This document shows, piece after piece, positions 1 through 13,800 of a DNA stretch of 64,000 nt. Source of the DNA: Haemonchus contortus (lineage: Eukaryota; Nematoda; Chromadorea; Rhabditida; Trichostrongylidae); NCBI GenBank assembly GCA_000469685.2, contig LS997567.1:40042775-40106774 (forward strand). The letters run 5' to 3'. Numbering within the stretch: position 1 is the stretch's first letter; each line of letters starts with the position of its first letter. The position numbers were made by a program, and so were the translations under genes. The notes under the pieces were generated by a model. That model was not told the DNA's origin. It did no database searches and was given only the letters and a program-made list of their open reading frames with translations.

Positions 1-3000
1 TTCGAACATCCTACTCATTCATATATAAAATGAATAAAAAAAAAAGCATAAATATATAAAGTAGTAACAAATGATTGCAAGAATAAGAATAGAATAAGTA
101 TGAAACGTTAGATAAGCTTTTGACCTGGTGTGTGAACCCTTTGAAAATGTGCAGATCCCCCGTCGTCATAGCAACCAGTAACGCGTTACTTGTTCTGCAA
201 GCGTCATGCTGCCCTGCAGTATGCAATGGGGTCCGAAGAAGTTTAGAAGGAGCAGTTATTTGCGATGACTCTAATTCTTAACAAATAACTTGAAGTTAAA
301 CTACCAGTCACCCTAGAAGTGCCAATTATTCAACCTTTGTAATACTGCAATGTAAAGTAAATAGTCGTTTGTGCTCTACTTAACAAAATGTAATGCTCTT
401 CAACCTATCATATAGACAGTAAGAAACGGTTTTTTTAAAGCTTGGCAGATTTCAGGGAAAGTGTCCTTCACTAGATTTTTGGGCCTGAAATTTAAATTCT
501 TGCATTAAAAAATTTCAAAAATTTTTGGGAATCTCGGATATTTTATTGTCTAAATCCTGTATACTGCAGTAATATTTTTACAATTATAGCTGTAGTGTTG
601 CCTCCACTAAGCCTCTGATCAATGCGTATAAAATATGATACTTTTTCATATTATGGTGCTTTAGCGAGCCCACATTTCTTAAAAATTTGTGTGGTATTAA
701 GTACAAAGAGTTGATTTTGCATTAATAACAAATTGGTGCAGGCTATTTACCTCTCCCATCTCCCTGCAACCCATCAAATTGTAATAACTTGATCATTGAT
801 AAGTAGCCTTAGTTTATGTGGTGATTAAAAATACCACATTATCATAAATAGATGACATAATAGTTGTAATTCATATGAAACACATCTGAACAATGGTGAT
901 GACCGACCCGGTGACCGAGTTTCTTTCTCGAAGGTGGTATTGAGTCGGTCGATCTGATTTTTTCCGACTAGAATATCCTCGAATATTCTAGTAGAGAGTA
1001 ACACTTTTCGTAGTTTCCACCATGTAATTATTTAAGAAGTAGGGCGGCATTACTAGTAACCTTCGCCCTCACATCCAATAAGTTTGTCGGGTTCTGAAAA
1101 GGCTACACAAGCTCAGGCTCAATAAAGGGAAGGAATCTAGGAATTCAGAGCCAAATTCCCTCAGTCAAAGAGAGGAAACTGTAGTAGAAGGATGGAATTC
1201 TAGGAAGTTGCGGTTCGATCTCTCTTGTAACAACTTTTTTGACCTTCTTCCAGGAAATCGAGTGAGGGAAGCTCTGCTTTCATGTTCTCTCGCTGTTTGG
1301 TATTCGGAAGCTTTTCTTTTTTTGTTCTTATTATGGGCTTAACTTGTAACTAAAATTCGGTTTGAGCCGTTTTGTAAATACTGTTGGTGAAGCCATATGG
1401 ATTTATTGAAGGAAGGTATTGTCACTCCCTGAAATCAGCTTACTACCAGGGCAATAACAGATAAGAGCGTTTTCGAGGGATGTAAAATGTAAGTAATTCG
1501 TGTTGACTTGCAGACCCTGACACTTCCTGACACCGATTTTTTTCGGCCTTTCATTGGTGAACTATCTTTCAGCTCGTAGACGGGCTTTACCGGTGGCATT
1601 CCCTTCAGTTCAAAAGATAATTGACACCGTAAGTTGTGACAGTCCTACTCTTTATTTATGTCTAAATGAATTTTAACTTTCAGTACTTTCAAAGCACAGT
1701 TCTGTTCTACTTTTTCTCATCCGAAAATATTACAGGTAACTCTTGTGATGCTCCATTCCAGTAGTTCGTTCTGGGCTGTTACTCATGTAGAGCATTTCTA
1801 TAGGTATCACACCTTTGCTACTACCAAAACTACTTATCTGCCCTTGACCATTTTTGCCACTGCCCATGAGTGACACCTCACCTCCTTGAAATCGACGAAA
1901 TTCCTAGAAATATTTTTTTCGAGAGTATTCTATTTAAGGGCCTCGTGTTTAGTTTTCTTTGAAGCCATTTCTCTCCACATCTGTCTAGGTGATGGTCTCT
2001 GATTCTATTTTATTATTCTTCCTGATTTTCAAAGTAATTTACATCTACTCATCAAGTTTCTGAGTGTTTCATGGTCAATATTTGATTGAATGAATATTTT
2101 CCTTTTCTGTGAAGAAAAAATAAAGGAGAATCGCTTTTTTGTATAATAAATGTAATCATTTAGTTGCCAGTCTAATGACTGAGGATTCTTTTATATATAC
2201 TTCATTTAAGCTAATTTTGAGAGCATATGAGCTTCATACGTATATCTGTGTCTACTTTTTTTATCCTGTCCAATTCCTTCTTCCCTGTCATTCTTTCTAG
2301 CCCACGGGAGTAATCTTTACTCCTTTCAATCATTACTGTAATAAGTTTCTTGTCATATCATTATGATTATAATGATTAATTTCACCAATTACTTATTTCT
2401 TTCGCCGTCATATATCAGAGCAGTGATCACCGAAGTAAGAATAAGCCATTTGGTTTTTCATCGCCCATTCCTCTAGAATGAGCCTCGAGAACTTGCTAAA
2501 AACCAATGTAAATCGACTGGGCTAAAATGAAAAGGTTTGAGTGGGATTCTATGTAGGGTAAATTTATGCCTTAATTGCATCTATTTGTTCTCTCATTCTA
2601 ACATATTCAGTTATATTTTGCTTTCGATATCAGTCATGCGGGCGGAAATGCTTTTGCTTTTTTCGAGATTGTAGATGAGAGTATGATGCGGTTCGGATCC
2701 CGCACAGTGTGGTGATTGGTCCAGCTCACTGCCGGCCTTTACTCGAATATGAGATTTTACTGTACCAGTGCTTCTTTTAGTGCGATTTTCAAAATGAGCA
2801 AATTAATCAGAGAAAAAAGCACTATGGGTGGCCTCAAAAAGTAACTTAACGACCCACAAAAAATGAAAAGAAACTCTGCCGCAAAACCTCATCGCGAAGC
2901 TCGTTCCATTGCAAAGGGGCCGAATGACTGATTAATGATGGAACGAAATGACCGCTATTTTGTGCACTTTTGAAAAGAATTGATTCATTAGAAAAACCCT

Positions 3001-5504
3001 GAGTGAAAAATATTTTAAAAATTCATATGACATGACAATGCTGAACTTTTGAGCTTAGCCCGAGTCCCTATGATGAAGATGGAGTAGCGACAAGTGGCGC
3101 TGTTCTTGCTGTCAGTGTCCTGGGTTTTGTCTTGATCAACCAGACCACCAATTTTTTGTAACAGAATGCTTTGCAGCATACACTTCCAGGACGATGAATA
3201 TATTAACTTGACACTTTAAACTAGTTAGTCTTTGCAGCTCAAAGAGTAAGCTCAAGGCATTTTCACCATTGCAGCTGATAATCGGATGCAAAGTCTATCC
3301 AATAGGTCAGGTCACCGCAGTCTTACTAATCTATTTGAATAGTAAGTTATAGGTGATGAAGTAAGGAAGACCCCCGGGCTCAGTGTTGATCCTGCAGCGA
3401 ACCGCTTCACTGAAACTGCACCATTTTTATCATTCATAACAATAGTCAATCCAATAGTCAGTTAACAATCAATCCCATAAAACCAGTAAAGTCAATTTTT
3501 CATAGAATTTCTCGATATTTTCTCTCATTCTAAGGCATTCATAAAGGTAATGAAGTACATAGGACAAACTCTTTGGCGTCAACCAATCGCCTCTCTGGGA
3601 TGCGCCACACGTTCGACTTCCACTGAAGTCGTAGTGGTCTTCTGAGTGTTTTACACGCCTGATTTAGGAGGCCAGCATATACCGACCAACATAACTTTTT
3701 TCCTCTTCTTTTTACAATGATATCTTCCCATTAGGGTTCGGTACTATTTGACTGGCATGTAGTAATTGAAGTCCAGGTTGGTCTGGGCGACTATCGATTG
3801 GGTAACCGATACCCTGACCATGTCTGTGTGGGATCACCCGACTTGCTGCTAAATCACCACTGTCGCCAAGAGGTACTTCCACTTCTCTTTCTCCATAGCA
3901 AAACCGAGAAAGTGATCTGTTTTATAGCATGGCTTTGAATTTTATGGTTCTCAATTACAACAGCATTTAGAAGTGTAGGAAGCTGAAACCGTTTCCATAT
4001 CTGTAGGACTTATATACCTCATTTGAAGAGTCGACTTCGTTAATTTTGTTGCATGATGTTACTTTGCTCATGCTGAACCATCCTTACGTGACGTTAGGAT
4101 GAAATTCGATACTGATACTTCCTACCTAAATACGTGTCTAACTAGTCCGTTTCAGAACTTTGCAAAAACTTTTACTTGGCCAGCTGTCTCTCGAGTTTTA
4201 ACTCAAACATACATTGTTTCTCTCTCTTAGGAACGTGAACATCCGGGTGGGTTACTTCCACCTGAAATCCCAAAGCCAAATTTCAGGCTATCTCTGTTGA
4301 CAGCCGGCTTCAAAATAGATACCCTGGATCACTCGATTTAAACATTGTTAAAATCCCCTCGGCCGCTTTCAATTTTCAGTAGTTCATGGCAATTTCTAGA
4401 AGAAATCAGCTGTGCAAGAGCTGCTGTTCTCATGAAAACCCATATTTTCATGATCGAATTCCACAGTTGCCAAGTGAACCATCCATCACCCTGAGCCACT
4501 TAGTTACTCGATAACACATTTGTCTAGGGGTACGGAAAAAAATTGATAAAAACCTAGAGATTAATATTGTCTGTTGGGCCTCCCAAGTCATTGTAAAGGT
4601 CACATAATCAAAAAGTATTTAAGCTTTAAAAGAAGTGATCGCTATGAGACGTGACAATATCAATCAAAACCAGTTCATTCTCTTCGGAGCTCCCACTTTT
4701 TACTTTACAAAAACAGCAGGTGATTCCGCTTTTTTCACTCTGCCCTATTTTTTTTCTCGAATTTCTGTTTAAGCAGGTGTTCCCCATACAATCTTTTCTA
4801 TTAAATCCTGAATCGGCTAATCAATTTGTGAAATTGATTTTGTTCATGGAATGGATCCCTTGCAATTATTGTAGGGGTTCCGATTATTTTCAACATACCC
4901 TCTTACTCATATCGACAAGTAATAAAAACAGTAACCTCTTCAACTCAGTAAACTCGGTGAATGTCAGGGAATCTTTGTTACCTCTCTTCAAAATGTCAGT
5001 TCACGGAAGCCGTGCTGAGAGCAAATCGTTTGGACCCGAATGAAATTAAACCCTCATCTCGTTGGTGAAATCCTGTCTGGGAATTACCCATGAGTACCAG
5101 TGAGAGATCAAGTTTTTTATGGGACCGAACATTTTGCTTAAATCCAGGCTTGAACTCCGGATAAGTAAAACCAACAAGAGGATAACAAGTCACTGTGCGG
5201 CATGCAACATGATTTAGGTGGCCACCTCTTCTAGGGGCCCACTTTTACACTACGGACCCGAAAATATATAGTTCCAAACAAGTATCAAGCGCGAGATCTG
5301 TGCTATAAGTCATCAAGACTGCTCCTTTCCTACGGTTACTTTTTGGATCGAGCTCCTATGTGATTATGTGAGCTATGTGAGCTGAACCCGAAAAAAAGAA
5401 ATGATTGAGAACACCGGTATCTGATGTCTACAAAGTAAGCAAAACTAGTTTAGTGATCGTCTCATGATTGTTGATGACTAGGATGTATGCTCAAACCGTG
5501 GGTG
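1..5504. other. Intergenic stretch, no gene seen
   Basis: AT-rich sequence with no open frame that has both coding character and splice signals. The longest frame, 4651-5043 on the + strand (130 codons), has no recognisable motif and no flanking acceptor or donor, so I treat it as chance. Only a short palindrome near 970 stands out. Confidence 0.6.
967..992. repeat. Short perfect inverted repeat
   Basis: Ten-base arms ACTAGAATAT / ATATTCTAGT are separated by six bases (CCTCGA). The function is unknown. It could be a small foldback or chance in AT-rich DNA. Confidence 0.5.
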
Positions 5505-5765
5505 AGGAGGTGTAGTCCCAAGGGGCGCACTATCACAATCCATGACCCAAGGATTGCATCCTGGCTTGATGTCCGTCCAAGCAGCAGAGCCATACACCCC
5601 TCCATTAATTGGCCCCATACTCGTCCGGGAAGATAAAAGGGTTGTACATTGGGCTGCTACCGCGATTCATTGTATAGGCCACCTCACATGCAAGCGATAC
5701 TACGATACTGAATGCAAGTTGAATGCGGAGCGCATCCTGGAACGAGGTTTCCAGAGCTTTCAAAA
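5505..5765 (+). repeat. tRNA-headed SINE-like repeat, copy A
   Basis: The head at about 5505-5570 contains GGGGCGCACTATCACA followed by a GGATTGCATCC element at the place of a pol III B box. The body, with GTCCGGGAAGATAAAAG, ATTCATTGTATAGGCC and a tail of AAGTTGAATGCGGAGCGCATCC, lines up block by block with the copies at 34.3, 52.9 and 59.7 kb. The two small overlapping frames here (5542-5772 +, 5605-5805 -) are by-products of the repeat. Boundaries were set by eye from similarity with the other copies and could shift by tens of bases. Confidence 0.6.
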
Positions 5766-8700
5766 TAAATAGAATCGTTCGTAACTCTTCTTCAAAGATA
5801 ATCACGTCATCCTACGTCAACAAAGTGACCTGAAAATATCTTTTAAGAACGGTATTTTTTCAAATACGTTGACGTCAGGTGCTTTGAACATTCCGTGACT
5901 GGCGGCGCGTCATGTTAAAATCCGTATCATATGACAATGCAAAAGGGCACCTGAAGACAAGCTGTACTCGAATCCAGAGCATGGTCCCTCGTTGAACGGG
6001 ACGACATGCTGTTCGCAGCAGCTGAACTTCTCTATCAATCAGTTGGCGTCATCCCTTCGAATGCCCTTTTGCTGTACACAAAATCTTACAATCATCACTC
6101 GTCAAGATGGAGCCCCATGGCCGATGGCTGGCCTGGCTCAGGCTCGAGTTCCGCTCAATGCTCCCCTCGGATTTCTTTTGCTACATCAACGACATTGACG
6201 AACGCACGTCATTGCTATCGCTAAGTACGTCACACTCTCGCCGTATCCGATAAATGCTCTCAGACCTAACTCGTATTAACTCTAATTACTTACCACTCCT
6301 TACTCGATAAGTGCTCTTTCATGTACTACTGCCTTATCTGCCACGAATGTACTTTCGCCACATATTATGACATAAATATGAGCAGAAGGAGATGCCCCTC
6401 AGACCGACCCATAGGGATTAAATCTTCGTCCGGCCACAGCCCTACTACTTAACTCCAGTGTAGTTACTTGAAGGTACAAGTTGCACTCTAAGTGCAGATG
6501 ATGACTTTCCGTGCAGCCTCTCGCTACTGGCGCACAGATGACTGCCTCTTCATAGACTTCATTCTCTCTTCTTTAAAATTTTACTCTTCGCTTGCGTTTG
6601 CTTGTAAAGTAACAATCAGTGATGATAGTGTGTAGTAATCATCTAGTAATCGAGCAGTTCACTTGTTGATAAAACCCATCAACTGTATCACCTGTTGTCC
6701 CGTTGATCATCGATTTCCTCGAGCGGGCGCTGATAACGTTCTCCATTCGTCCCTGTCGGAAGCCGGGGTGGATCGCACATGCGCGAGGGTCACGGGGCAA
6801 AGCATTCCTTTCGTTCGGAGCTTCGTGAAGAAGTCTGAACAGCGCGCTGGCGGCAGTCCTGGTGTTTGTTTGGTTAAACCTACAAATCTCCATGAATTCA
6901 CAATATAGGATATGTCTCCTTCTGAAGCAGCTACAACCTAGTAATCACGTTGACAACAAAATAGAAGAATATTCGTACGACCATTTAGCAGCATGAATTA
7001 CAAAGGCACAGTTCAGGATAGAGGTGCATTGTGGGATCTCTTATTGCGAGAAGTCGCTGTCTGCTAAGAATGCCACACATGTAGCATTGTCGTGTTAAGA
7101 ACTGCCTAGGTAGCGCGCAGTATAGGCTCAGAAACACCCAGTATCGGACATGTTTTGACCTTGTAGGGGCTACCCTTCACAATGCAGCGCACAAGTTACG
7201 AACTCAGGTGGGCCATCTCCCGGGGCATTGACCCATGGAGACAGTGAAAAGCGTTTTTTGACCGCAGGGATACTGTGTTCAAGCCTAGGTAAGAGCACAT
7301 GACTGAAATCTCGTCCGATCCGCTCTCTCGTCGTACATGTAATGTCAAGTACATGTAATGTCGTACAAGAGTCGAATTTTCTACTCCAAAGCCTCATATC
7401 TGCGAATTCTACAGATTTTTTTGTATTTCTCAGACCTGTTCATCAAGTACTTAAATATGTACCCACAAATTCTTACCTCAAAATTGTTGTGAACTGTGTC
7501 TTTGGATACCACCGACTTTAAAAATTCCCTCGTGGCACCTTGCACTTTTAGGAAGGATTTGAAGGATTTCATTTTTTTCTAAGACTGAAGAATCCACTTT
7601 TTTCGAAATCACGTGGACGGGCGATTGGTGTGTCGAAATATCCTACGGTGCCAGATGGCATCTCGAACGGAAAAGTTTAGAGCTTCAGGCCGCAAGAATT
7701 GATGGAAATAATATTAGAGGGTAGGAAGGACTGGCTGAAACTGTAGACAGCACTTTTTCTACAGTTCGACGCTCTGCAGGACCTTGTGGTAAGTTTACTC
7801 ACGTTCATAAATGATATTTCAGAAATTTTGCTTTATCGACTTGTCCTCTAAGCATCAAGAAGACGGAGGAGTTGCAAGGATTTGACGAAGTTGGTCACAA
7901 TGGACGAAAAACTCGAAAACCCTATGGTGGGATGAGGACCTGCATGAGGTCCCTAATGGACGGTAGCCCATGTAAACGAGCAAATTCTTAGAGCCGTCGG
8001 TGGAGGCACCTTGCTATCGCCTGAGTTGGGACTTGTGACAGACGGACCCGGAAGTACCTTGGGATCTCCTACATGGCTTTACATGGTAGAACTGCATTCA
8101 ACTGCTTCCGCAATTGCGAATAAAAATTTTTGGTAGTGTCAAGGCTTACTAGATCCGTCGGTATTCAATGTGAGGTGGGTATATGCACGGCTGCTGGCTG
8201 AACTCAATTTTTATGTGGTTTTAAACTCAGCAAAGTTACATGTTTAACGTTACCTCGATCGATCTCAGTGATCGAAGCTCTCGATCATCAACCAAACAAA
8301 ATCTTCTTGTTCCTTTGCATACCCTGTTTTCGATTATCTCAGTAAGAATCGAAAATCGAGTAGCATTGCTGAGGTCTATTGTTTACCAACATGATAGAAC
8401 AAGTGTTAAGAGTAATGGTTGGGATGTTCAGGTATCCTCATTCACATTCTTTTCTTGCAAATCATTTTTCTCGGCTCAGCTGATTCATTTTTCACTTGGC
8501 GGATGCCTGGGCCTTCTCACCATTATTGCTCTGAAATCAAACGCCACTTACGTAAACTGGCAGTTCCATCTCTCTGTGGTGTGACAGAAAGATGAAAAAT
8601 GATGATAAAAAATCAGAAAAGTCCCTCGCTCTAAAAATACCTCTCGTGGCATCGGATACGGTTTCCAGTTGTTCAAAACAAATGGTTTCACAGTACAAGT

Positions 8701-10360
8701 CCTTCTTGCAGTGATTGTTTTTTTGCCTTTTTCGCACGCTTTGGGGGTAGGAACGGAGCTATTTTCTGAGTTCACCGTACGTAAACAAGTAAGATCGTAG
8801 GGTATTTTTACTGGTTTGAAACTATCTTCCAAGGTTATGTATAGTATTTTTCTTATCTGTCTCAATATCTGATAAATGAGCTACAGTAACCTTCACATTT
8901 TGTGTACCGTACCACCCACGGCCACTTTAGCAAAAACCTGATTACATCTAATTTACATGGAATTTAAATAAAAAGAAATTTGACTGGTTCTTATCTTTCA
9001 AAGTGGATTAGCTGAGATTAAATGCATATAATGCCCCCGTTCAGAAAGAAAGGACATTAACTTATTACGTAGTATTAATCACAAAAACCACAAAAAAAAA
9101 CTCGAAGGACGCCTGTATCCTTTTTGGACGAGTTGTAGGGCTGCTCCATCGCACTTTAGACATCCAGGTGAATCTCGACACAAAATAATTCTTCCAAATT
9201 TATCGAAAGGTTTGTAATCTTCGGCAATTTATTACCACTTTATTGATGGTTTTAACAGCGGCGCTTCATTACCGTAAACCTGAGCCGAAGCCCAGGCGAA
9301 GCCATCTCGTCCAAGCATCAGTAGGCCACCTACCGTACCTTCCTGTTTTGTTTTGTTGTTTTGAGCAATAACAGCAACTCTTTTCTCATAAGAACTTAGT
9401 TCGATGATCTCCCCCTCCTCTACGCCTTTTTTGTAAGTCGAATTGGTAGATTTAAAGTAATCGCTGAGCTTCTATAGTTCACCAGTAGTTAGGGGTTCTG
9501 AAAAAGACTTCTGTTACCAGAAGCCAGTTTAGTAAAGTAGTAATTCAAATCATACTAGTCATTTGTGGTAAATCATGATCACATCACGTGAAGGATGTGC
9601 CGAAAGGACAGCCTCAAGTCCCAGCACCGAGCCGGATCAAACCGTTTACACCTCACCTGGAGCCAATGCGGTATCCCTTTTCTTGTCGCTCTGTTATCAC
9701 TCACAGTAAATGATCCGTAATTGCTGTATCGCTTTCAATCGAAAATTCGTCATGGTTCTTTCCTTTTTCCTTACTTGTAAATATACCAGTCACCTGCCTC
9801 TGTGCCTACCATTTATGTCTGAATTGCTTTCTTCCAATTTGAATAGCTATCTTACCTGGCTGATTAGCTCCGGTAACGACATCGTAAAAAAAGCAATTAT
9901 AGTAGTCGACTACGAAAAAGTTGAGTGAAACATCCATAAAATTCATTTTCATCCAATGATCTTTTGTTTTTGATCTTTCAAGAATACCTACAAGTTCATG
10001 GTAAAAACTAAGGCTAATAGCCTGAATTTGCAGTCATTATCAGTCCATTTGTTTGCCAAACAAATGGAGGGTGGTGGAAGATTTGTGGGAAATAATCTTA
10101 TTATCATGGGCCGTAGGATGGAAGCCTCTCATCACTGAAAAGCTCATTGTCAGTTTATTCCTGATAAGAGCAAACGCCAACCACCCAAACCCTCCCACTC
10201 ACCCTCTAAGCACTTCTTCAGCATCTTGAAAAGGAACTATGTAACTCGGACAAGTTCCTAGCTACTAGTAAAGTTGTTAGGCTAATTTTGTTACCACACA
10301 GAGGAATCGTACGGGAACTCAAACTCATCAAGTGTGGGGGATCTTATCTTGTCTATCGGG
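5766..10360. other. Intergenic stretch, no gene seen
   Basis: Several short overlapping frames on both strands (around 6.0-6.2, 6.64-6.9 and 8.24-8.87 kb) lack motifs and splice context. At 6.66-6.9 kb three frames are open at once in locally GC-richer DNA, which is typical of chance openness. A direct repeat, GTACATGTAATGTC, occurs twice near 7335-7363. Confidence 0.55.
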
Positions 10361-10880
10361 ATGGATTCAGATTCAGCGTGATCATTCAGAGGAATTCTTG
10401 AAAAATCCGTTGGTTTCATGGCACCCACTGGCAGTAGAGCTAATGTCCAGTAGAGAAGTAGTGACTATTTTCACTAGGCGCAGGAGGATGGTACGGTAAG
10501 AGGTCTTCTCAGGAAAGGGGTCCTGTCTGGATGTACCGGATAGAAGTCAAGTTCAACTTGATCATTCTGGAAAATTCTTGAAAATTGCGTGAGAAGTGTC
10601 GATGCTTTCCCACCCGTCAGTAAAAGTGCTACTTAGCCAGATGATTTCAGGTTCAGGGAAGGTGGGTGAGTATTTTCCGGATTGAAAGCCTTGTCTAGAA
10701 TATACCGTAGAAAACCCAAGTTCAACTTGATCGATTTGATTAAACCCTAAAAATTCCGTTGATGTCTGGCCACCGTCCGTAGCAATGCCACCTTGCCTGA
10801 TGGTTTCAATCTTAAGAGAGGTGGGTAAGTATTTTTCGGATCCAAAATCCGAAAAAGTATCTGACAGAGAGATTTTTTCT
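10361..10880. repeat. Degenerate tandem repeat, unit about 170-180 bp, about 3 copies
   Basis: Related blocks recur at about 10381, 10562 and 10731. Each starts with a version of TCATTC.GA..AATTCTTGAAAA and ends in AAGTTCAACTTGATC. The internal phrase GGTGGGTRAGTATTTTYCGGAT appears in the second and third units. On the minus strand the units stay mostly open in one frame (10562-11011, 149 codons), so translated units show repeated FN..DQVEL and KY.PT phrases. The + strand also has a short frame here (10785-11024). No known protein repeat is recognised. It may be a decayed satellite-like array or a decayed repeat-protein gene. Confidence 0.6.
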
Positions 10881-13800
10881 TGGTCGTGGTCAACCCTGAC
10901 CCTATCAATGAACGATGAAGAAACCAAAGTGGATCGTGCGTGCAAGGGGATTATCAGTGAAAAGGACAATTTCTTGTCAACATTTGGCCCACACCTTGGC
11001 CGATATGTCAAAGTGATACGCTAAACACAACGCGCAATGTTGTTATTCAAAAGGCTTCGTTCTCTCGTTTGAATGCTCAAACATCGCATCAATTATTTCT
11101 TGTGTGTACGAAATGATTATGCAATCTGTGGAGACGGAAAATCCATGCTGTGTGTGTTGCTGATTCTCATCAAAACCCCCCTTTGTTACAGCGCTATGCT
11201 AAAAACCTTTTCATTCCCCGTTACTTTTACCCGTCATCATTAAAGTATGCGCAAGTAAAAGATTTGACGGTTGAGTCACAGCTTTGATAAATGGCTTCAA
11301 TGCTGTGGACGACCGCAGCAGTCGTTTCGGCAAGCCCGTCAGCTAGTCAGTCAGTCAGCCTGGCTGCACACATAGGTAACTAACTTGTAACTGCAACTTT
11401 GCAGCTTTCACTGCATTCCCATGGCCAAAATATTCACAAGCTTTCCATTTCTTCGGTTTGGACAGGGCACCTGGTGACCAACCGAGGTCAGCATAACCAT
11501 TCCTCCATTGAGCTCAAAGTGACCGGCTAGGATCTGACGCCACAGGGACGAGAGGGTCAATGGGTTTGTTCAGAGCTGTGTATGGTACTTGATTTAGTAA
11601 AGGTGTTTCTGTACCAGTAAAGAACCTGATTCGCTCTCTTCTGAGTTCTTTCGACTGATTTCACGGCTGAAAGCCAAAAAGCCCTTGAGAAAAAGGTTTT
11701 TTCGGGTCATTCACGCTAGTTGACACTTTCGGAGAGGAGTTTTGAACTGATTAACGTAGCAAATCGCATGCAAAGTCCAGGGACATAATCCGATTCCTCG
11801 AGTCTTGGGGCAAAAAAAGCCTGCCGACGTGAGGAATGTAATGGCGCCTCGTTGTCGGGCTTAAGCCTCATCCAAGTGCCCTCTCAACTCACCACATCTT
11901 ACCTCCTCCTCGTCCTCCTCTCTTCGTCCCTCGTTCATCTCTGTTCCTCTATTCAACCTTCTGTTGAGCACACACGTACCTACACGCGCTCTAACGCGAC
12001 TGTTGTCACATGTTCCGTTCGACTGGTAATCTTGCAGAGTTCGAACGAAACCATGGGTTGAGGCATCACTTTGTGTGGCTGGGAGCTGGGGTATTCGTCG
12101 AATTCAGAATGATAATTCATTTCTTCCAACGATCCACGTTTTTCTACTAATTACCTACAAGTTATGTCATGATATGAACGATTTCATAAGAAATTTAATT
12201 CCATTGCTGTGGTTTTTTTTTATTCGCTTTGGTTTTCTACCGATCTTCTGTCCCTTGGACAATGAACGCGCCCGAGCGCGCCGTTGAACTTTTATTTCGG
12301 TGTATTACCTAGGTCAAGGCTCACAACATCGCCAGATCCCCCCACAAATCCCCATGGAGACTGCTTGGGAACGAGATTTCTATGGCTATTCAGCAGAGTT
12401 CCTTAATTAGACCTTCTTCATGTGTATCATAAGCCCAAAGACTAGAAACGAATGCAATTGTCTGCTTTCTTTCTGTCGCCCTTTTGCTTTGCGATGACTT
12501 ATGATCGGGATACTCCAATCTGACAACTTGGTATTGCAGACTCCCCCATTCAACACGCCACATTGCACAGATACATCACCCAACCAACCAATTTTTCCAA
12601 CCATATCACCCACATGATCAATAAGAGAACATTTTAGATAGATGTCGTATGATTTGGGGATGTGATGCGTTAGTAGGGCCCCCATATCAACAGCAACAAC
12701 TGTTTGACTGCTTGTCAAAGCTTTAAAAACAAGCACTCTTCGATCACTATCCCCACCACCCATCCCACCGCCACGACCAGCTGTTCGTTGGAGGGGAATT
12801 CAGCAGTGCATGCACCACTCTGGCTGTATGGTGTGTGTTCTTTTACGATTTTATAAGCCCATAGCCCCCCACTCCCGAATGGGCTGGCTGGCCAGTTGGG
12901 CAGCAACCGCCGCCAGCCGCCAGCCAACATATCAGATGCACGAATTTCCTAATCACACAAAATACGGGCCATGATTTCATTGCAGACTGACTGCACTTTT
13001 TGTTTCTTTTTCTTTCTTCCCAAAGGACATTCATCATTCCCATGGGGAGTCTCACCTATGTATAGTGAGTGTTATGTGCAGTATGTGTGCTCATTCAAGT
13101 ACCATGACGATCAAGTGGCATCAGCCAACAGTGTGATTATGATGGAATTTCCTGGCACACTGATTTTCCGGTTTCATTTTTTGTTATTGCCACTTATGAA
13201 TGGTCACACTTCTTCTTATTTTTCTATAATCGTTTAAAAATATCTGTATTGCTCATCTGATGTCAATGAATTCACAGTTGTTCTCGTTTCGTTTTGATAC
13301 GGTTGATCATACATCGATCTCTTAGACGCTGCTCATATCAATACCTGTCGTAAAACTGTCACAACGCCGCCACTCCGTTCAGATTGCCTGACTTTTCGTG
13401 GGGTCAGTGTTTTCTTAATGATTCCCCGTAAGCTTCACCGAAATATGCACGTGAGTTACCTGAACCCTACCCTCTAACTCCCCTCCAAATTACCACTTAC
13501 TCGTGACTCCCTAACTTTATAAAACACGGGGTATGTGCTGAGTAGTTTGGGAAAATCGAAGTGGGAATCCTTGAATTCTGAAGTTTTTAGTTAATTTGAT
13601 GTTTGATTTTCTTAATCTTCTCGATTTTTTTATACAACTCCTTCGCCATCACGGTTGCCGCCACCGCCGCCGACACCATCACGTCGTCAATGGCGACTAT
13701 ATCGCGTGGGTGATTGATACGGCCGAGATGGCCAGCTCCTTTCCTTCTATCAGTTCGGTCGACGATAGACCAGTTAACCACAAAGTGTTTGGCTGTTTAT

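Noticed and set aside
4651..5043. 130-codon + strand frame
   Set aside because: No splice signals, no motif, Leu/Phe/Ser-rich composition typical of non-coding AT-rich sequence.
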